Positions 1 through 7,569 of a DNA stretch of 64,000 bases are shown one piece after another. A program made the position numbers and the translations under genes. The notes under the pieces are model-generated. The model was not told the DNA's origin. It made no database searches and saw only the letters and a program-made list of their open reading frames with translations. The stretch covers positions 1 through 64,000 of the forward strand of contig DASVUH010000013.1 in the NCBI GenBank assembly GCA_036387135.1. Direction: 5' to 3'. Source of the stretch: JALZCH01 sp036387135. GTDB taxonomy: Bacteria; Acidobacteriota; Blastocatellia; Pyrinomonadales; Pyrinomonadaceae. Position 1 is the stretch's first letter. The number at the start of each line of letters is the position of its first letter.

Positions 1-31
1 TTTCAATTTGTCGAAATACAAAAGAAGAAAA

Positions 32-107
32 TTAACAGGGATGAAATGGATAAAAGAGATAAACCAAAAACAGGAAATATCCCTTTTATCCCTTTCATCC
101 CTGTTAA
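32..107. repeat. Long inverted repeat with tandem-unit arms
   Basis: The arms 32-61 and 78-107 are 30 nt each and complementary at 28 positions, with a 16-nt loop. Each arm contains a repeated GGGAT(A/G)AAA-like unit. It lies downstream of the queF stop codon on the minus strand and could act as a transcript-end hairpin, although there is no clear T-run. Its architecture (short tandem units forming a hairpin) recurs many times in this window. Confidence 0.8.
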
Positions 108-187
108 TTCTTTGTCTTTCAATTTATTGAAATGCGATTTAGTCACAATTTGGATAAGCGCTGTTAAGCATTAGCCCGAAATTTGCT

Positions 188-604
188 TTACTTTTGTTTT
201 TCGTAAGCTGCGCGGACGATGGTTTTGATATTGCCGCGGACGTGAAAATCGCCTTCGATTTCGACTTTGAGCGGGTCGCAGGCGCGGACGAAATCTTCGA
301 GAATAATGTTGATGACGTGCTCGTGAAAAACTTTAATGTTGCGAAACGAGTTGATGTACATTTTCAGGCTTTTCAGCTCGATGCAGCGCTCGTTCGGCAC
401 GTATTCGAGCTTTATCACGGCGAAATCGGGAAAATCCGAAAACGGGCAAATCGCCGTAAATTCGGGGATTTCAAAGTTGATGCGGATTTCTCTGCCCGCA
501 TATTCGTAAGGAAAAGTGTCGAGCGCGACGAGCTGCATTTCCTCGCGCGGAGTCGAGCGTATGTCCAAGCCTTGTTGATTCGGCGGCGGTAAAGTGTTTG
601 TCAT
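188..604 (-). CDS. queF: NADPH-dependent 7-cyano-7-deazaguanine reductase (preQ0 reductase)
   Basis: Cytoplasmic enzyme of queuosine synthesis that reduces the nitrile of preQ0 to preQ1. The 138-aa length fits the short, unimodular QueF type. The active-site segment TAICPFSDFPDFA places the nucleophilic Cys at 53 and the proton donor Asp at 60. The substrate-binding pair His-Glu is at 94-95 in FRNIKVFHEH. The frame stays open far upstream, but homology begins only after the ATG at 604, which has an AAGAGA stretch just upstream, so I start there. It is the last gene of a minus-strand run with yacG, a small membrane protein and an MFS transporter. No other queuosine gene is nearby. Family assignment is strong. 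Confidence 0.93.
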   Translation of the reverse strand: MTNTLPPPNQQGLDIRSTPREEMQLVALDTFPYEYAGREIRINFEIPEFTAICPFSDFPDFAVIKLEYVPNERCIELKSLKMYINSFRNIKVFHEHVINIILEDFVRACDPLKVEIEGDFHVRGNIKTIVRAAYEKQK

Positions 605-648
605 AAAAATCTCTTTTTTAGTGTTTTCAAAATCAAATTCTACAATTT

Positions 649-1923
649 TTAGCTCATTTGATGAAATTCCGCTCGTTTGGTTTTCACAGTTAAAAGCAAA
701 AACGCGGCGAGCGTGCTGATTGCCGCGCTTGTCATAAAAGCCGCCTGAAACCCGAAAAATTTCCAGATTGCGCCGAGCATTAGAGAAGCCGGAAAAACGG
801 CGATGCCGAACGCAAGATGATACCAGCCGTAAGCCGCGCCGCGCCGTTCGGCGGGAACTAAATCCGCGACCAGAGCTTTTTCCGCGCCTTCGGTCAAACC
901 GAAATAAACGCCGTAAATTAGAAACAAAACCCAAGCCTGAACCGGCGTCGAGATAAAAGCGAACCCGCAATAAACCGCGCCGTACAACATCCAGCCCGCA
1001 AAAATCAGCCGCTTGCGCCCGACTTTATCCGACAAATCGCCGCCGACCAGCGAACTGCCGACTTTTACGACGTGCAGAAACATCCACAAAATCGGCAGAT
1101 AAACCGTCGCTATTCCGCATTCCTGCGCGCGCAGCAGCAAAAATGCGTCCGAAGAGTTTGAGAGCGTAAACAGCGCCAGAACAACGAGAAACCTTTTAAA
1201 ATTTCCGTCAAACCGCTCCTTTGCCATTTTCTCAACCGGACTTTCGACTTCGGACTTTGAACTTTGGACTTTAGGGCTTTCTTTGACGAAAAAATTGATT
1301 ACGAAGACCGCGAGAATTGAAGGAATCGAGGCGACGAGAAAAACTTGAGAATATTCGTCGGCGGTCGGGTTTTGATGGTCCGAAGCTAAAAACCAGAGCA
1401 GCAGAAAAGCCAGAAGCGGTCCGATAACCGCTCCGACGTGATCCATCGCGCGGTTGAAACCAAACGCCATACCGCGTTTTTCCGGCGGAACGGCGTCCGC
1501 CAGCAGCGCGTCGCGCGGAGCGCCGCGAATGCCTTTGCCGACTCGGTCTGCGAGCCGAATAAACAAAACGCCCGTCCAATTTGTCGCCAAACCGAGAAAC
1601 GGGCGTGTAATGCTAGAAATGCCGTAACCGGCGAGAACCGCAAATTTTCTTTTGCCGAGATGATCGGAAATGTAACCGGCGGCGAGCTTTAACAGACTGG
1701 CGGCTGATTCGGCAGCGCCTTCAATAGCGCCGATGACGAACGGCGACGCGCTGAGAGTTAAGCTCAAAAAGACAGGGAGGAGCGGATAAATTATCTCGCT
1801 CGAAGTGTCGTTTAATAAACTGACCACGCTCAGGGCGAGAACGTTTTGCGGCAGATTGTGATAACGCCGCCAATATTTTGGCGGCGTCGCTGTTTGTGAA
1901 TCCGGGTTTTCGGTTTCGCTCAC
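649..1923 (-). CDS. MFS transporter
   Basis: Inner-membrane major facilitator protein of 424 aa with about 12 hydrophobic segments and the loop 2-3 motif DRVGKGIRGAPRDA near residues 125-138. The substrate cannot be told from sequence. The start is GTG, 6 nt after the stop of the upstream small membrane gene, so the two are probably cotranscribed. A central cytoplasmic loop (about residues 217-228) is encoded by a tandem CTTTGGACTTT-like repeat and contains QSSKSE, almost the same peptide as QSPKSE in the unrelated membrane protein at 35.4 kb. That stretch looks like an in-frame repeat insertion rather than conserved protein. Confidence 0.85.
   Translation of the reverse strand: MSETENPDSQTATPPKYWRRYHNLPQNVLALSVVSLLNDTSSEIIYPLLPVFLSLTLSASPFVIGAIEGAAESAASLLKLAAGYISDHLGKRKFAVLAGYGISSITRPFLGLATNWTGVLFIRLADRVGKGIRGAPRDALLADAVPPEKRGMAFGFNRAMDHVGAVIGPLLAFLLLWFLASDHQNPTADEYSQVFLVASIPSILAVFVINFFVKESPKVQSSKSEVESPVEKMAKERFDGNFKRFLVVLALFTLSNSSDAFLLLRAQECGIATVYLPILWMFLHVVKVGSSLVGGDLSDKVGRKRLIFAGWMLYGAVYCGFAFISTPVQAWVLFLIYGVYFGLTEGAEKALVADLVPAERRGAAYGWYHLAFGIAVFPASLMLGAIWKFFGFQAAFMTSAAISTLAAFLLLTVKTKRAEFHQMS
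1238..1273. repeat. In-frame tandem short-unit repeat inside MFS gene
   Basis: About five copies of a 7-nt unit (GGACTTT, with GAACTTT and CGACTT variants) run in tandem. They encode the charged loop peptide VQSSKSEVE of the MFS transporter on the minus strand. The reverse complement resembles the repeat at 36781-36802, and both encode QS(S/P)KSE. Confidence 0.7.
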
Positions 1924-1929
1924 GTTTTT

Positions 1930-2160
1930 TTATCGAGTTTGTCGAACGGGCGCAGTTCGCGGTTTGTCGCCGCTTCCGCCCGCAAACCACCAGAGCGACG
2001 CCGCGCCGACCACGCCGATTAACAGCAAAACGCCGACAATCGCAATCCGAAACGCGAGCTTGACCGTCCGGCGAACGAACGATAAAACAACCATCGCCAG
2101 AGCGACGAAGACGACCAGAAAAATGATTGCCGCAATAAGTCCGATTGAACCTGCTTCCAT
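1930..2160 (-). CDS. Small two-TM membrane protein
   Basis: A 76-aa protein of unknown function. It has two hydrophobic helices, about residues 5-30 and 36-63, joined by a basic turn (VRRTVK), followed by a short basic C-terminal tail. It lies between yacG (30-nt gap) and the MFS gene (6-nt gap) on the same strand, so it is probably part of that transcript. I recognise no family; a transporter accessory role would be speculation. Confidence 0.6.
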   Translation of the reverse strand: MEAGSIGLIAAIIFLVVFVALAMVVLSFVRRTVKLAFRIAIVGVLLLIGVVGAASLWWFAGGSGDKPRTAPVRQTR

Positions 2161-2190
2161 CTGTTTTTAACCGTTCTCCATTTCGTCAAA

Positions 2191-2403
2191 TTATAAATTC
2201 ACGTTTTTAAAATCCGTGTTTTCTTCGTCGAGTAAATCAAAAGTCGCGTTGTTGTTCATCTCCGACTTTTCATCCGGCACGCGATACTCTTCATCAATCC
2301 ACGAGCCGAAATCTATCATCCGGCAGCGCTCCGAACAAAACGGTCGAAACTCATTTCCTTCCCACTGGGTCTGCTTTCCGCAGTATGCACACTTAATTTT
2401 CAT
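2191..2403 (-). CDS. yacG: YacG-type zinc-ribbon protein (DNA gyrase inhibitor family)
   Basis: A 70-aa protein with the family pattern CAYCGK near the N terminus followed by W, then FRPFCSERCRMIDFGSWIDEEYRVP. The four cysteines (CxxC and CxxxC) form a treble-clef zinc site. In E. coli YacG binds GyrB and inhibits gyrase; that is family knowledge, not shown here. The frame is open upstream, but the ATG at 2403 places the CxxC at the expected residues 4-7, so the longer start is rejected. First gene of the yacG/membrane protein/MFS/queF run, divergent from the gene at 2528. Confidence 0.88.
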   Translation of the reverse strand: MKIKCAYCGKQTQWEGNEFRPFCSERCRMIDFGSWIDEEYRVPDEKSEMNNNATFDLLDEENTDFKNVNL

Positions 2404-2478
2404 AGCACAATTTAGATGACAAACAGCCTGCAATAGTAACTTCCAAAGGGAACAACGGGCAAGCCCGCCGCGTAAAGT

Positions 2479-2507
2479 TTATTGCACAACCGGCAATCAA
2501 GTATAAT
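2479..2507 (+). promoter_or_regulatory. Candidate sigma-70 promoter
   Basis: A perfect TATAAT (2502-2507) lies 17 nt after a weak -35 TTATTG (2479-2484), about 20 nt upstream of the ATG at 2528. A GGAAGG ribosome site sits between. Confidence 0.45.
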
Positions 2508-2527
2508 CAAAAAAACGGAAGGTAAAA

Positions 2528-3556
2528 ATGATGGCGAATTACAGAGAAAAACTTGAAAACCTGCGGCGCAACGCCGAAGAAAAAGCGCGCGAGTTTGACG
2601 AAAAATATAATCTGCGCGAAAAAATCGAAGAAGGCGCGAAAATGGCGACGGGCGCGGCTCGCGTCGGCTCGGACGCTTTGCGCGACGGCGCGGATAAATT
2701 ATTTACCGAAGCCGAAAAGCTGCGCGAAGAAGCCGAGCGAATGGCGGAAGATTCGGAGCTTTCGGAACACGCCCGCAAAGTCGCTTCGGATGCCGCGCGG
2801 CGCGCGCGTGAAGTCGGCGAAAATATTCGGGAAACTGCCGGAAAAGCCGGAGAGAATCTTGGCATTACGTCCGACAAAGCCGGAGAATTTTACAAAGGCG
2901 CGCGAGACAGAGCCGGAAGTTTTTACAACACCGCACGGAAAACCGCTGAAAGCGCCGCCGGAGTTTTCAATTTCGGAGTCGGCTGGACAAAGATTGCCAC
3001 TAACACAATTGCGGGTCTGACGAAAGCCGCGACGTGGACAATCGAAAACCCTTGGAAAGCCGCCGGAACGGGCGCGTCAGTTTTGTTCGGTTTGCGAATC
3101 GGTTCCGCCGTTCCGTTTTTAAGCACGCATTGGCTTCCGAATTCGGCTTTGCCGGTTTGGGGCTTGAAAAAAGCGAGCGACAAATTTAACGAATATCTCA
3201 CGCGCCGCGAAGAATTAATTCAAAAAGGCGAATTGACCGAAGCCGAAGCCGACCGCGTGCGCTTTGAACGCGACATCGTCAAATACGTCGGAGCGCCGCT
3301 TTTGGGAGCTTTTTCGTGCGCGGCGGGCGCGGCAATGTTTGCCCAGATTTTAAATCCGCGAACGATTACGGGCGCGCCTTTGAGCTGGCTTTTGGGCGGA
3401 AATCCGATTCTCGAAGGCATCTGGCTGTTCGGCAACGGCGTCGTCTGTTTCAAAATCGGCTACGACTTTTTTATGATTGCGCTCGAAGACCAGGAGGAAG
3501 TTCAGCGAATCGTCCGCGAAATCAAAGGCTTACTGCCTACAGCGCAAGAAGCATAA
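2528..3556 (+). CDS. Amphipathic coiled-coil protein with C-terminal membrane segments
   Basis: A 342-aa protein of unknown function. Residues 1-145 are almost wholly A/E/K/R with recurrent 11-residue-like periodicity (AGKAGE, DRAGSFYNTARKTAE), resembling LEA or apolipoprotein-like amphipathic helices. Residues about 175-200, 260-280 and 295-320 are hydrophobic and probably enter the membrane. A GGAAGG ribosome site precedes the doubled ATG ATG start. It is transcribed alone from a plausible promoter at 2479-2507. A role in membrane or envelope stress is possible but unsupported. Confidence 0.75.
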   Translation: MMANYREKLENLRRNAEEKAREFDEKYNLREKIEEGAKMATGAARVGSDALRDGADKLFTEAEKLREEAERMAEDSELSEHARKVASDAARRAREVGENIRETAGKAGENLGITSDKAGEFYKGARDRAGSFYNTARKTAESAAGVFNFGVGWTKIATNTIAGLTKAATWTIENPWKAAGTGASVLFGLRIGSAVPFLSTHWLPNSALPVWGLKKASDKFNEYLTRREELIQKGELTEAEADRVRFERDIVKYVGAPLLGAFSCAAGAAMFAQILNPRTITGAPLSWLLGGNPILEGIWLFGNGVVCFKIGYDFFMIALEDQEEVQRIVREIKGLLPTAQEA

Positions 3557-3567
3557 AAAAAAGTCCT

Positions 3568-4065
3568 ATGTCTCTGAGAACAGTTATTATTCGCTGGACT
3601 GGCGGTTTTTCGTGTGAACAGATTTGCAATTCTGATAAAGGAAATGGAATTTATTTGCTAACTGGCAAAAGAAAATACGAGCGACAAAATCAAATTCAAT
3701 ATTGCGGAATTACTGAAGATTACTTTTGTAATCGAATAAACGATAAACATCATAAATTGTCGCAAATCGGAGACGAAACTTTATCAATTTGGCTGGGTGA
3801 AATAATTTATCCAAATAAGTTTAAAAGAAACTTGCTGGAACTTGCTGAACATTGTTTTGTTTCATTTTGGCAACCGCCTTTGAATGAACAAAAGGTAATT
3901 TATTATCCGCGCAATTCTATCTGTTTTATTTCGCAATGGTGTAATAGTAAAGCCGAACCGTTAATGCGCCGACCGTCAATCGTGCGAGATTTACCAGATG
4001 TTTTATGGTGGGATTTAGAACGTTGGCGAACCAGCAAATTAAGAGTTTGGAACAAAGAAGATTAA
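3568..4065 (+). CDS. GIY-YIG-like nuclease domain protein
   Basis: A 165-aa protein. The N-terminal half reads GNGIYLL, then IQYCGIT, then a conserved Arg and KHHKL (RINDKHHKL), followed by AEHCFVSFWQPPLNE. This fits the GIY-YIG endonuclease layout: GIY, a YIG-equivalent YCG, catalytic Arg, then Glu/Asn. No extra DNA-binding domain is obvious. The upstream frame is open, but the ATG at 3568 begins where homology does. The gene is clearly AT-richer than its neighbours and is followed by a PIN toxin-antitoxin pair, suggesting horizontal acquisition. A defence or mobile-element role is only inferred; the family call rests on motif reading. Confidence 0.6.
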   Translation: MSLRTVIIRWTGGFSCEQICNSDKGNGIYLLTGKRKYERQNQIQYCGITEDYFCNRINDKHHKLSQIGDETLSIWLGEIIYPNKFKRNLLELAEHCFVSFWQPPLNEQKVIYYPRNSICFISQWCNSKAEPLMRRPSIVRDLPDVLWWDLERWRTSKLRVWNKED

Positions 4066-4121
4066 GCTAACACAAAAGTGAAAGCCTGTTGCCCACTTTT
4101 GGGGAAGGTTGAAAGATAAAT

Positions 4122-4370
4122 ATGACTCTGGAAACATTGACGAAAACCGATTTATGGGCGGCATTTGAAAATCAGGCGCGGGCTGAACAAAAAAAGCCCG
4201 CCGAGATTCTCGCCGAACTGCTAAGAGAATATCTGGAAACATCGGCAGACGTGAAACTCAACGAATCAATGCGGCGAGATGCTCACAAAAGCGGTTTAAA
4301 AGAGTCGGAAGCCGTTCGGCTGGTTCGGGAACATCGCGCGAACCGGCGCAAACAACGCGATGCCGCGTAA
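4122..4370 (+). CDS. Putative antitoxin of PIN-type TA pair
   Basis: An 82-aa, mostly helical, charged protein. A ribbon-helix-helix-like N terminus (residues 1-45) is followed by a basic tail RANRRKQRDAA. The last 11 nt overlap the PIN-domain gene, the usual arrangement for type II toxin-antitoxin modules in which the antitoxin comes first. I do not recognise a named antitoxin family with certainty. The pair would be autoregulated by analogy; no operator was identified. Confidence 0.65.
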   Translation: MTLETLTKTDLWAAFENQARAEQKKPAEILAELLREYLETSADVKLNESMRRDAHKSGLKESEAVRLVREHRANRRKQRDAA

Positions 4371-4803
4371 AAGCAGAATTGCGGTTGTTTTTGATACGAA
4401 TATAATTGTCGGTCAGCTTTTAGCCAAAACGCGACGTTCCGCGAACGCTCGTGTTTACGATTTGTGGTTGGTCAAAAGGCAATTGCAGTTAATCGTCAGC
4501 CAGCCAATCGTCACCGAATATCTTGAGTTGCTTGAGAGAATCGGAGTGGAAACGGAAAATATTGCCCGATTTCACGAACGATTGTTAAATTCTCCAATTG
4601 TTACGCAGACAAATTTGGGTAAAAGATTCAACGACAGCCGCGACTCTGATGACAACGTAATGCTCGATACGGCGCAAGCGGGACGCGCAAAATTTTTGAT
4701 CACAAACGACCGCGATTTATTAGAAATTTCCGACGAAGCCAAACGCAAATTTAGTTTTCAGATTGTGAAGCCTTCGGAATTTTTAAATCTGATGCGCAAA
4801 TGA
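4360..4803 (+). CDS. PIN-domain toxin (putative VapC-like ribonuclease)
   Basis: A 147-aa PIN-family protein. The first acidic residue is in VVFDTNIIVGQLL, a conserved Glu follows in TEYLELL, and the second acidic cluster is DSDDNVMLDTA, followed by LITNDRDLLE. These residues form the Mg2+-binding nuclease centre known from PIN domains. It matches the 'putative toxin-antitoxin system toxin component, PIN family' type rather than classical VapC. It overlaps the antitoxin by 11 nt and is probably translationally coupled. The frame is intact, unlike the second PIN gene of this window at 20.3-20.7 kb. Confidence 0.82.
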   Translation: MPRKSRIAVVFDTNIIVGQLLAKTRRSANARVYDLWLVKRQLQLIVSQPIVTEYLELLERIGVETENIARFHERLLNSPIVTQTNLGKRFNDSRDSDDNVMLDTAQAGRAKFLITNDRDLLEISDEAKRKFSFQIVKPSEFLNLMRK

Positions 4804-4817
4804 CAAATCAAACTTTC

Positions 4818-5357
4818 TTAATCCGCATTCAAAACCGCGATAAACGGCAGATTTCGATAGCGTTCGGCGGCGTCCAAACCGTAGCCGACGAGAAATCGGT
4901 TCGGGACTTCAAAGCCGACGTAATCAATCGGGACGTGGCTTTTGCGCGGTTCGGGTTTGTCGAGCAACGCGGCTAATTTGACCGACGCCGCGCCGCGCGA
5001 GCGCAGATTTTCGAGCAAATACGAAAGCGTCAAGCCTGTATCAACAATATCTTCGACGACCATCACGTTTTTGCCTTCGATGGAAACGTCCAAATCTTTG
5101 ACGATTCGCACTTCGCCGGACGAGCGCAAGGCTTTTCCGTAGCTCGAAACCGCCATAAACTCAATCGAGAGCGGCGCATCAATCGCCCGCATCAAATCGG
5201 ACAAAAACAAACACGCGCCTTTTAAAATGCCGATTAAAATCAATTCCTGCCCGGCATAATCGGCGGCGATTTGCGCGCCCATTTCGCCGACGCGCCCGGC
5301 AATCTGTTCGGATGTAAATAAAATTTCGAGATTCGGATTGGTAAATTCGCTTGTCAT
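4818..5357 (-). CDS. hpt: Hypoxanthine phosphoribosyltransferase
   Basis: A 179-aa purine salvage enzyme that converts hypoxanthine or guanine plus PRPP to IMP or GMP in the cytoplasm. The PRPP-binding motif VMVVEDIVDTGLT is at residues 98-110, with the acidic pair E102-D103. LKGACLF near residue 46 forms the pyrophosphate loop and KSHVPIDYVGFEVP is the base-binding region. Length is normal for the family. It converges with the PIN toxin gene (14-nt gap) and diverges from rpiB, sharing a 74-nt promoter region. Confidence 0.93.
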   Translation of the reverse strand: MTSEFTNPNLEILFTSEQIAGRVGEMGAQIAADYAGQELILIGILKGACLFLSDLMRAIDAPLSIEFMAVSSYGKALRSSGEVRIVKDLDVSIEGKNVMVVEDIVDTGLTLSYLLENLRSRGAASVKLAALLDKPEPRKSHVPIDYVGFEVPNRFLVGYGLDAAERYRNLPFIAVLNAD

Positions 5358-5398
5358 AATTTGCTCGTTTTCAATTCGTCAAATAGTATTTGAGACAA

Positions 5399-5431
5399 TT
5401 GCAAATTTCAAATCTGCGATTTCAATATTTT
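5399..5431. repeat. Short tandem A/T-rich units before rpiB
   Basis: Variants of a TTTCAAAT/GATTTCAAT unit repeat between hpt and the rpiB start. Weak, single-armed example of the short-unit repeat class in this window. Confidence 0.35.
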
Positions 5432-6205
5432 ATGAGCGAACAGGAACAAACACGCGACCGCGTTCGGCAGCTCGTCCGGCAGGTTTTGGAAAACACGCCG
5501 CTTGCTGACGAAGAAGAAACGCCGAAGACAAAATTTATTGATGTTGCGCCGCCTCCGGTTCAGGCGGAAAAGGAATTTGACCGCGACGAGTCCGCCAAAA
5601 CTTTGATTACCGAAGACGATTTGCGCGGTTTGTCCGAAGCCTCGCGTTTGCGCGTCGCCGACAATGCGCGGCTTACGCCGCTGGCTTTGGATTTGATAAA
5701 GGAAAAACGAATCGAATTAATAAAAAAAACTTCGCGTGGAGGTTCGTCAAAAGTTCGTTCGATTGCCGTCGGCTGCGATCACGGCGGTTTTGAATTTAAA
5801 GAAAAATTAAAAGATTTTCTCGCGGGAAAAGGTTTTCAAGTTCGTGATTTCGGGACAAACTCGGAAGCGGCGGTTGATTATCCCGATTTTGCCCACGCCG
5901 TTGCCAAAGCGGTATCGGAAAAAACGGCTGATGTCGGGATAATTATAGATGGCGCGGGAATCGGTTCGGCGATGACGGCAAACAAAGTTCCAGGCGTGCG
6001 CGCGGCGGCTTGTTACTCGGTCGCTTTGGCGAAAAATTCGCGCGAGCATAACGGCGCAAATGTTTTAACATTGGGCAGCAAGCAAAACTCTTTCAAAGAA
6101 ATCTGCGAAATCGCCGAAGCGTGGCTCGGTACCGATTTAACCGAAGAACGCCATCAAAAGCGCGTCGCGAAAATCGAAGCGGTTGAGCGGCAATTTTTAA
6201 GATAG
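5432..6205 (+). CDS. rpiB: RpiB-type sugar-phosphate isomerase with N-terminal cargo-like extension
   Basis: A 257-aa protein; ordinary RpiB is about 150 aa and corresponds to residues 109-257 here. That domain has DHGG at 116-119, the GIIIDGAGIGSAMTANKVPG phosphate loop at 169-188 and REHNGANVL near 204-212. The position usually holding the catalytic Cys (CGTGIG) is Asp173, so catalysis may differ. Residues 5-20 form a predicted amphipathic helix (TRDRVRQLVRQVLE) followed by a linker. Residues 58-98 contain ITEDDL and LTPLALDLIKEKRIEL, a segment typical of microcompartment-associated enzymes. DeoC, also extended, lies two genes downstream. Both enzymes occur together in sugar-phosphate microcompartment loci, although no shell gene lies in this window. 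Confidence 0.85.
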   Translation: MSEQEQTRDRVRQLVRQVLENTPLADEEETPKTKFIDVAPPPVQAEKEFDRDESAKTLITEDDLRGLSEASRLRVADNARLTPLALDLIKEKRIELIKKTSRGGSSKVRSIAVGCDHGGFEFKEKLKDFLAGKGFQVRDFGTNSEAAVDYPDFAHAVAKAVSEKTADVGIIIDGAGIGSAMTANKVPGVRAAACYSVALAKNSREHNGANVLTLGSKQNSFKEICEIAEAWLGTDLTEERHQKRVAKIEAVERQFLR

Positions 6206-6227
6206 AGACAAAATCAAATCTGTATTT

Positions 6228-7460
6228 ATGAACGCGGGGGTTAGTAAAACAAATTACAATTCGCCTTTTTGGTGGGCGCGCTATGTTCCGGTCGCGCTGG
6301 TTTTGCTGGTTATCGGCGCGCTGCTGCTTTTTGTCACCGGTCCGGTTTTAGTGCCGCTGCTGTTGAGCTTTGCGCTCGCGTTTATGCTCGAACCGCTTGC
6401 CGATTGGTTTCAGCGGCGTTTTCGCAGCTCGCGCAATTCGGCGGTGTTGTTTGCTTTGGCGCTCGCAACTTTCGGCGTTCTGGGAATAATTATCGGTTTG
6501 CTGCCGAGCGTTTACAGCCAGTTTGTTGAATCAACGGAGAAAATGCCGCTGGCGATTGCGGCGGCGCGGGCGCGTTTTCAAGATTTGCTTACTTACGCGC
6601 AAGAGCATTTAAGTCCTTCGGTTTTTAGCGGGCTACAGGATTTCGTTCGCGGTTTTCAGGAAGACCCGTCGGCAATTACTTCGCGCATCGGCGGTTTTCT
6701 ATCGCAAGGTTTGTTCGGGCTGGTGAATCTAAGCTCGGCGGCAATCGGGTTATTAATCGTGCCTTTTTTCGTTTATTACCTGCTGCTCGATATGCAGAAT
6801 ATTCGGCTGTTTGTCGAAAGACGCATTCCCGAACGGCATCGCGGCGTCGGGTTGCAGTTGTTTAATGAAATGGGTGAAGTCGTGCGCGGTTATGTGCGCG
6901 GGCGTTTTTTGATTGCGTTGATTCTGTCGGTTTTTTACGCCATCGGTTTATGGGTTTTAAACGTTCCGCTGTGGGCGGCAATCGGTTTGATTGCAGGTTT
7001 TATCGGCATTATTCCGTACATCGGTATCGTCGCCGGAATCATTCTCGCGCTCGCGTTTGCCGCGTTAGACGGCGCAGGTACGGGGCGACTCGTCGGCGTT
7101 GTTGTGGTTTTTCTGCTCGCCCAGCCGCTTGAAGATTATGTTTTGACTCCAAAGCTGATCGGCGACAAATTGGATTTACATCCGATGTTCGTTTTTATCG
7201 CATTGATTATCGCAGGCAGCTTGTTCGGCGTTTTGGGACTTGTGCTGGCGATTCCAGTGGTCGGGGTTTTGAAGGTTTTTCTGCGCTTTTTTGACCAGTT
7301 ATATTTAGATTCGGATTTTTACCGGCAACCGGCGCTCGCCGGAGATGTCGGCGACGTTCAGCGCGCCGCAAAAGCGGCATTTTCCGACGAGAAAGCGGAA
7401 GCCGATGCTGAAAAATTTGAAGCAACGCGCGAAAGTATGCCCGCAAATAAAACAGAATAA
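6228..7460 (+). CDS. AI-2E family permease
   Basis: A 410-aa polytopic inner-membrane protein with about eight TM segments. The family landmarks are the N-terminal helix pair, a long periplasmic stretch (about residues 90-160) and the C-terminal PLEDYVLTPKLIGDKLDLHP motif followed by LVLAIPVVGVLKVFL. Members include TqsA (AI-2 export) and Na+/H+ antiporters, so the substrate is unknown. It begins 22 nt after rpiB and precedes deoC by 109 nt, so cotranscription with rpiB is likely. The tail after residue 370 is hydrophilic and rich in Ala and Glu. Confidence 0.88.
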   Translation: MNAGVSKTNYNSPFWWARYVPVALVLLVIGALLLFVTGPVLVPLLLSFALAFMLEPLADWFQRRFRSSRNSAVLFALALATFGVLGIIIGLLPSVYSQFVESTEKMPLAIAAARARFQDLLTYAQEHLSPSVFSGLQDFVRGFQEDPSAITSRIGGFLSQGLFGLVNLSSAAIGLLIVPFFVYYLLLDMQNIRLFVERRIPERHRGVGLQLFNEMGEVVRGYVRGRFLIALILSVFYAIGLWVLNVPLWAAIGLIAGFIGIIPYIGIVAGIILALAFAALDGAGTGRLVGVVVVFLLAQPLEDYVLTPKLIGDKLDLHPMFVFIALIIAGSLFGVLGLVLAIPVVGVLKVFLRFFDQLYLDSDFYRQPALAGDVGDVQRAAKAAFSDEKAEADAEKFEATRESMPANKTE

Positions 7461-7489
7461 GCTGCGGAACAGGTAAAATTGACAATGTG

Positions 7490-7535
7490 CAATTTACAAT
7501 TAAATTGTTCATTATGAATTTAAAATTGTAAATTG
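7490..7535. repeat. Inverted repeat between permease gene and deoC
   Basis: Arms CAATTTACAATT (7490-7501) and AATTGTAAATTG (7524-7535) are perfectly complementary over 12 nt, with a 22-nt loop. The repeated AATT/ACAATT units resemble the short-unit hairpins seen elsewhere. It could separate deoC expression from the upstream genes. Confidence 0.7.
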
Positions 7536-7569
7536 GCTGGCAGTTATTTAGCGTAAATAGAGTTTTTAA

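Noticed and set aside
194..592. Plus-strand frame opposite queF
   Set aside because: Antisense shadow of a clear coding gene; no ribosome site and no recognisable motif.
188..970. Long reading frame of 260 aa containing QueF
   Set aside because: The first 122 codons overlap the MFS gene in another frame and show no homology; QueF begins at the ATG at 604.
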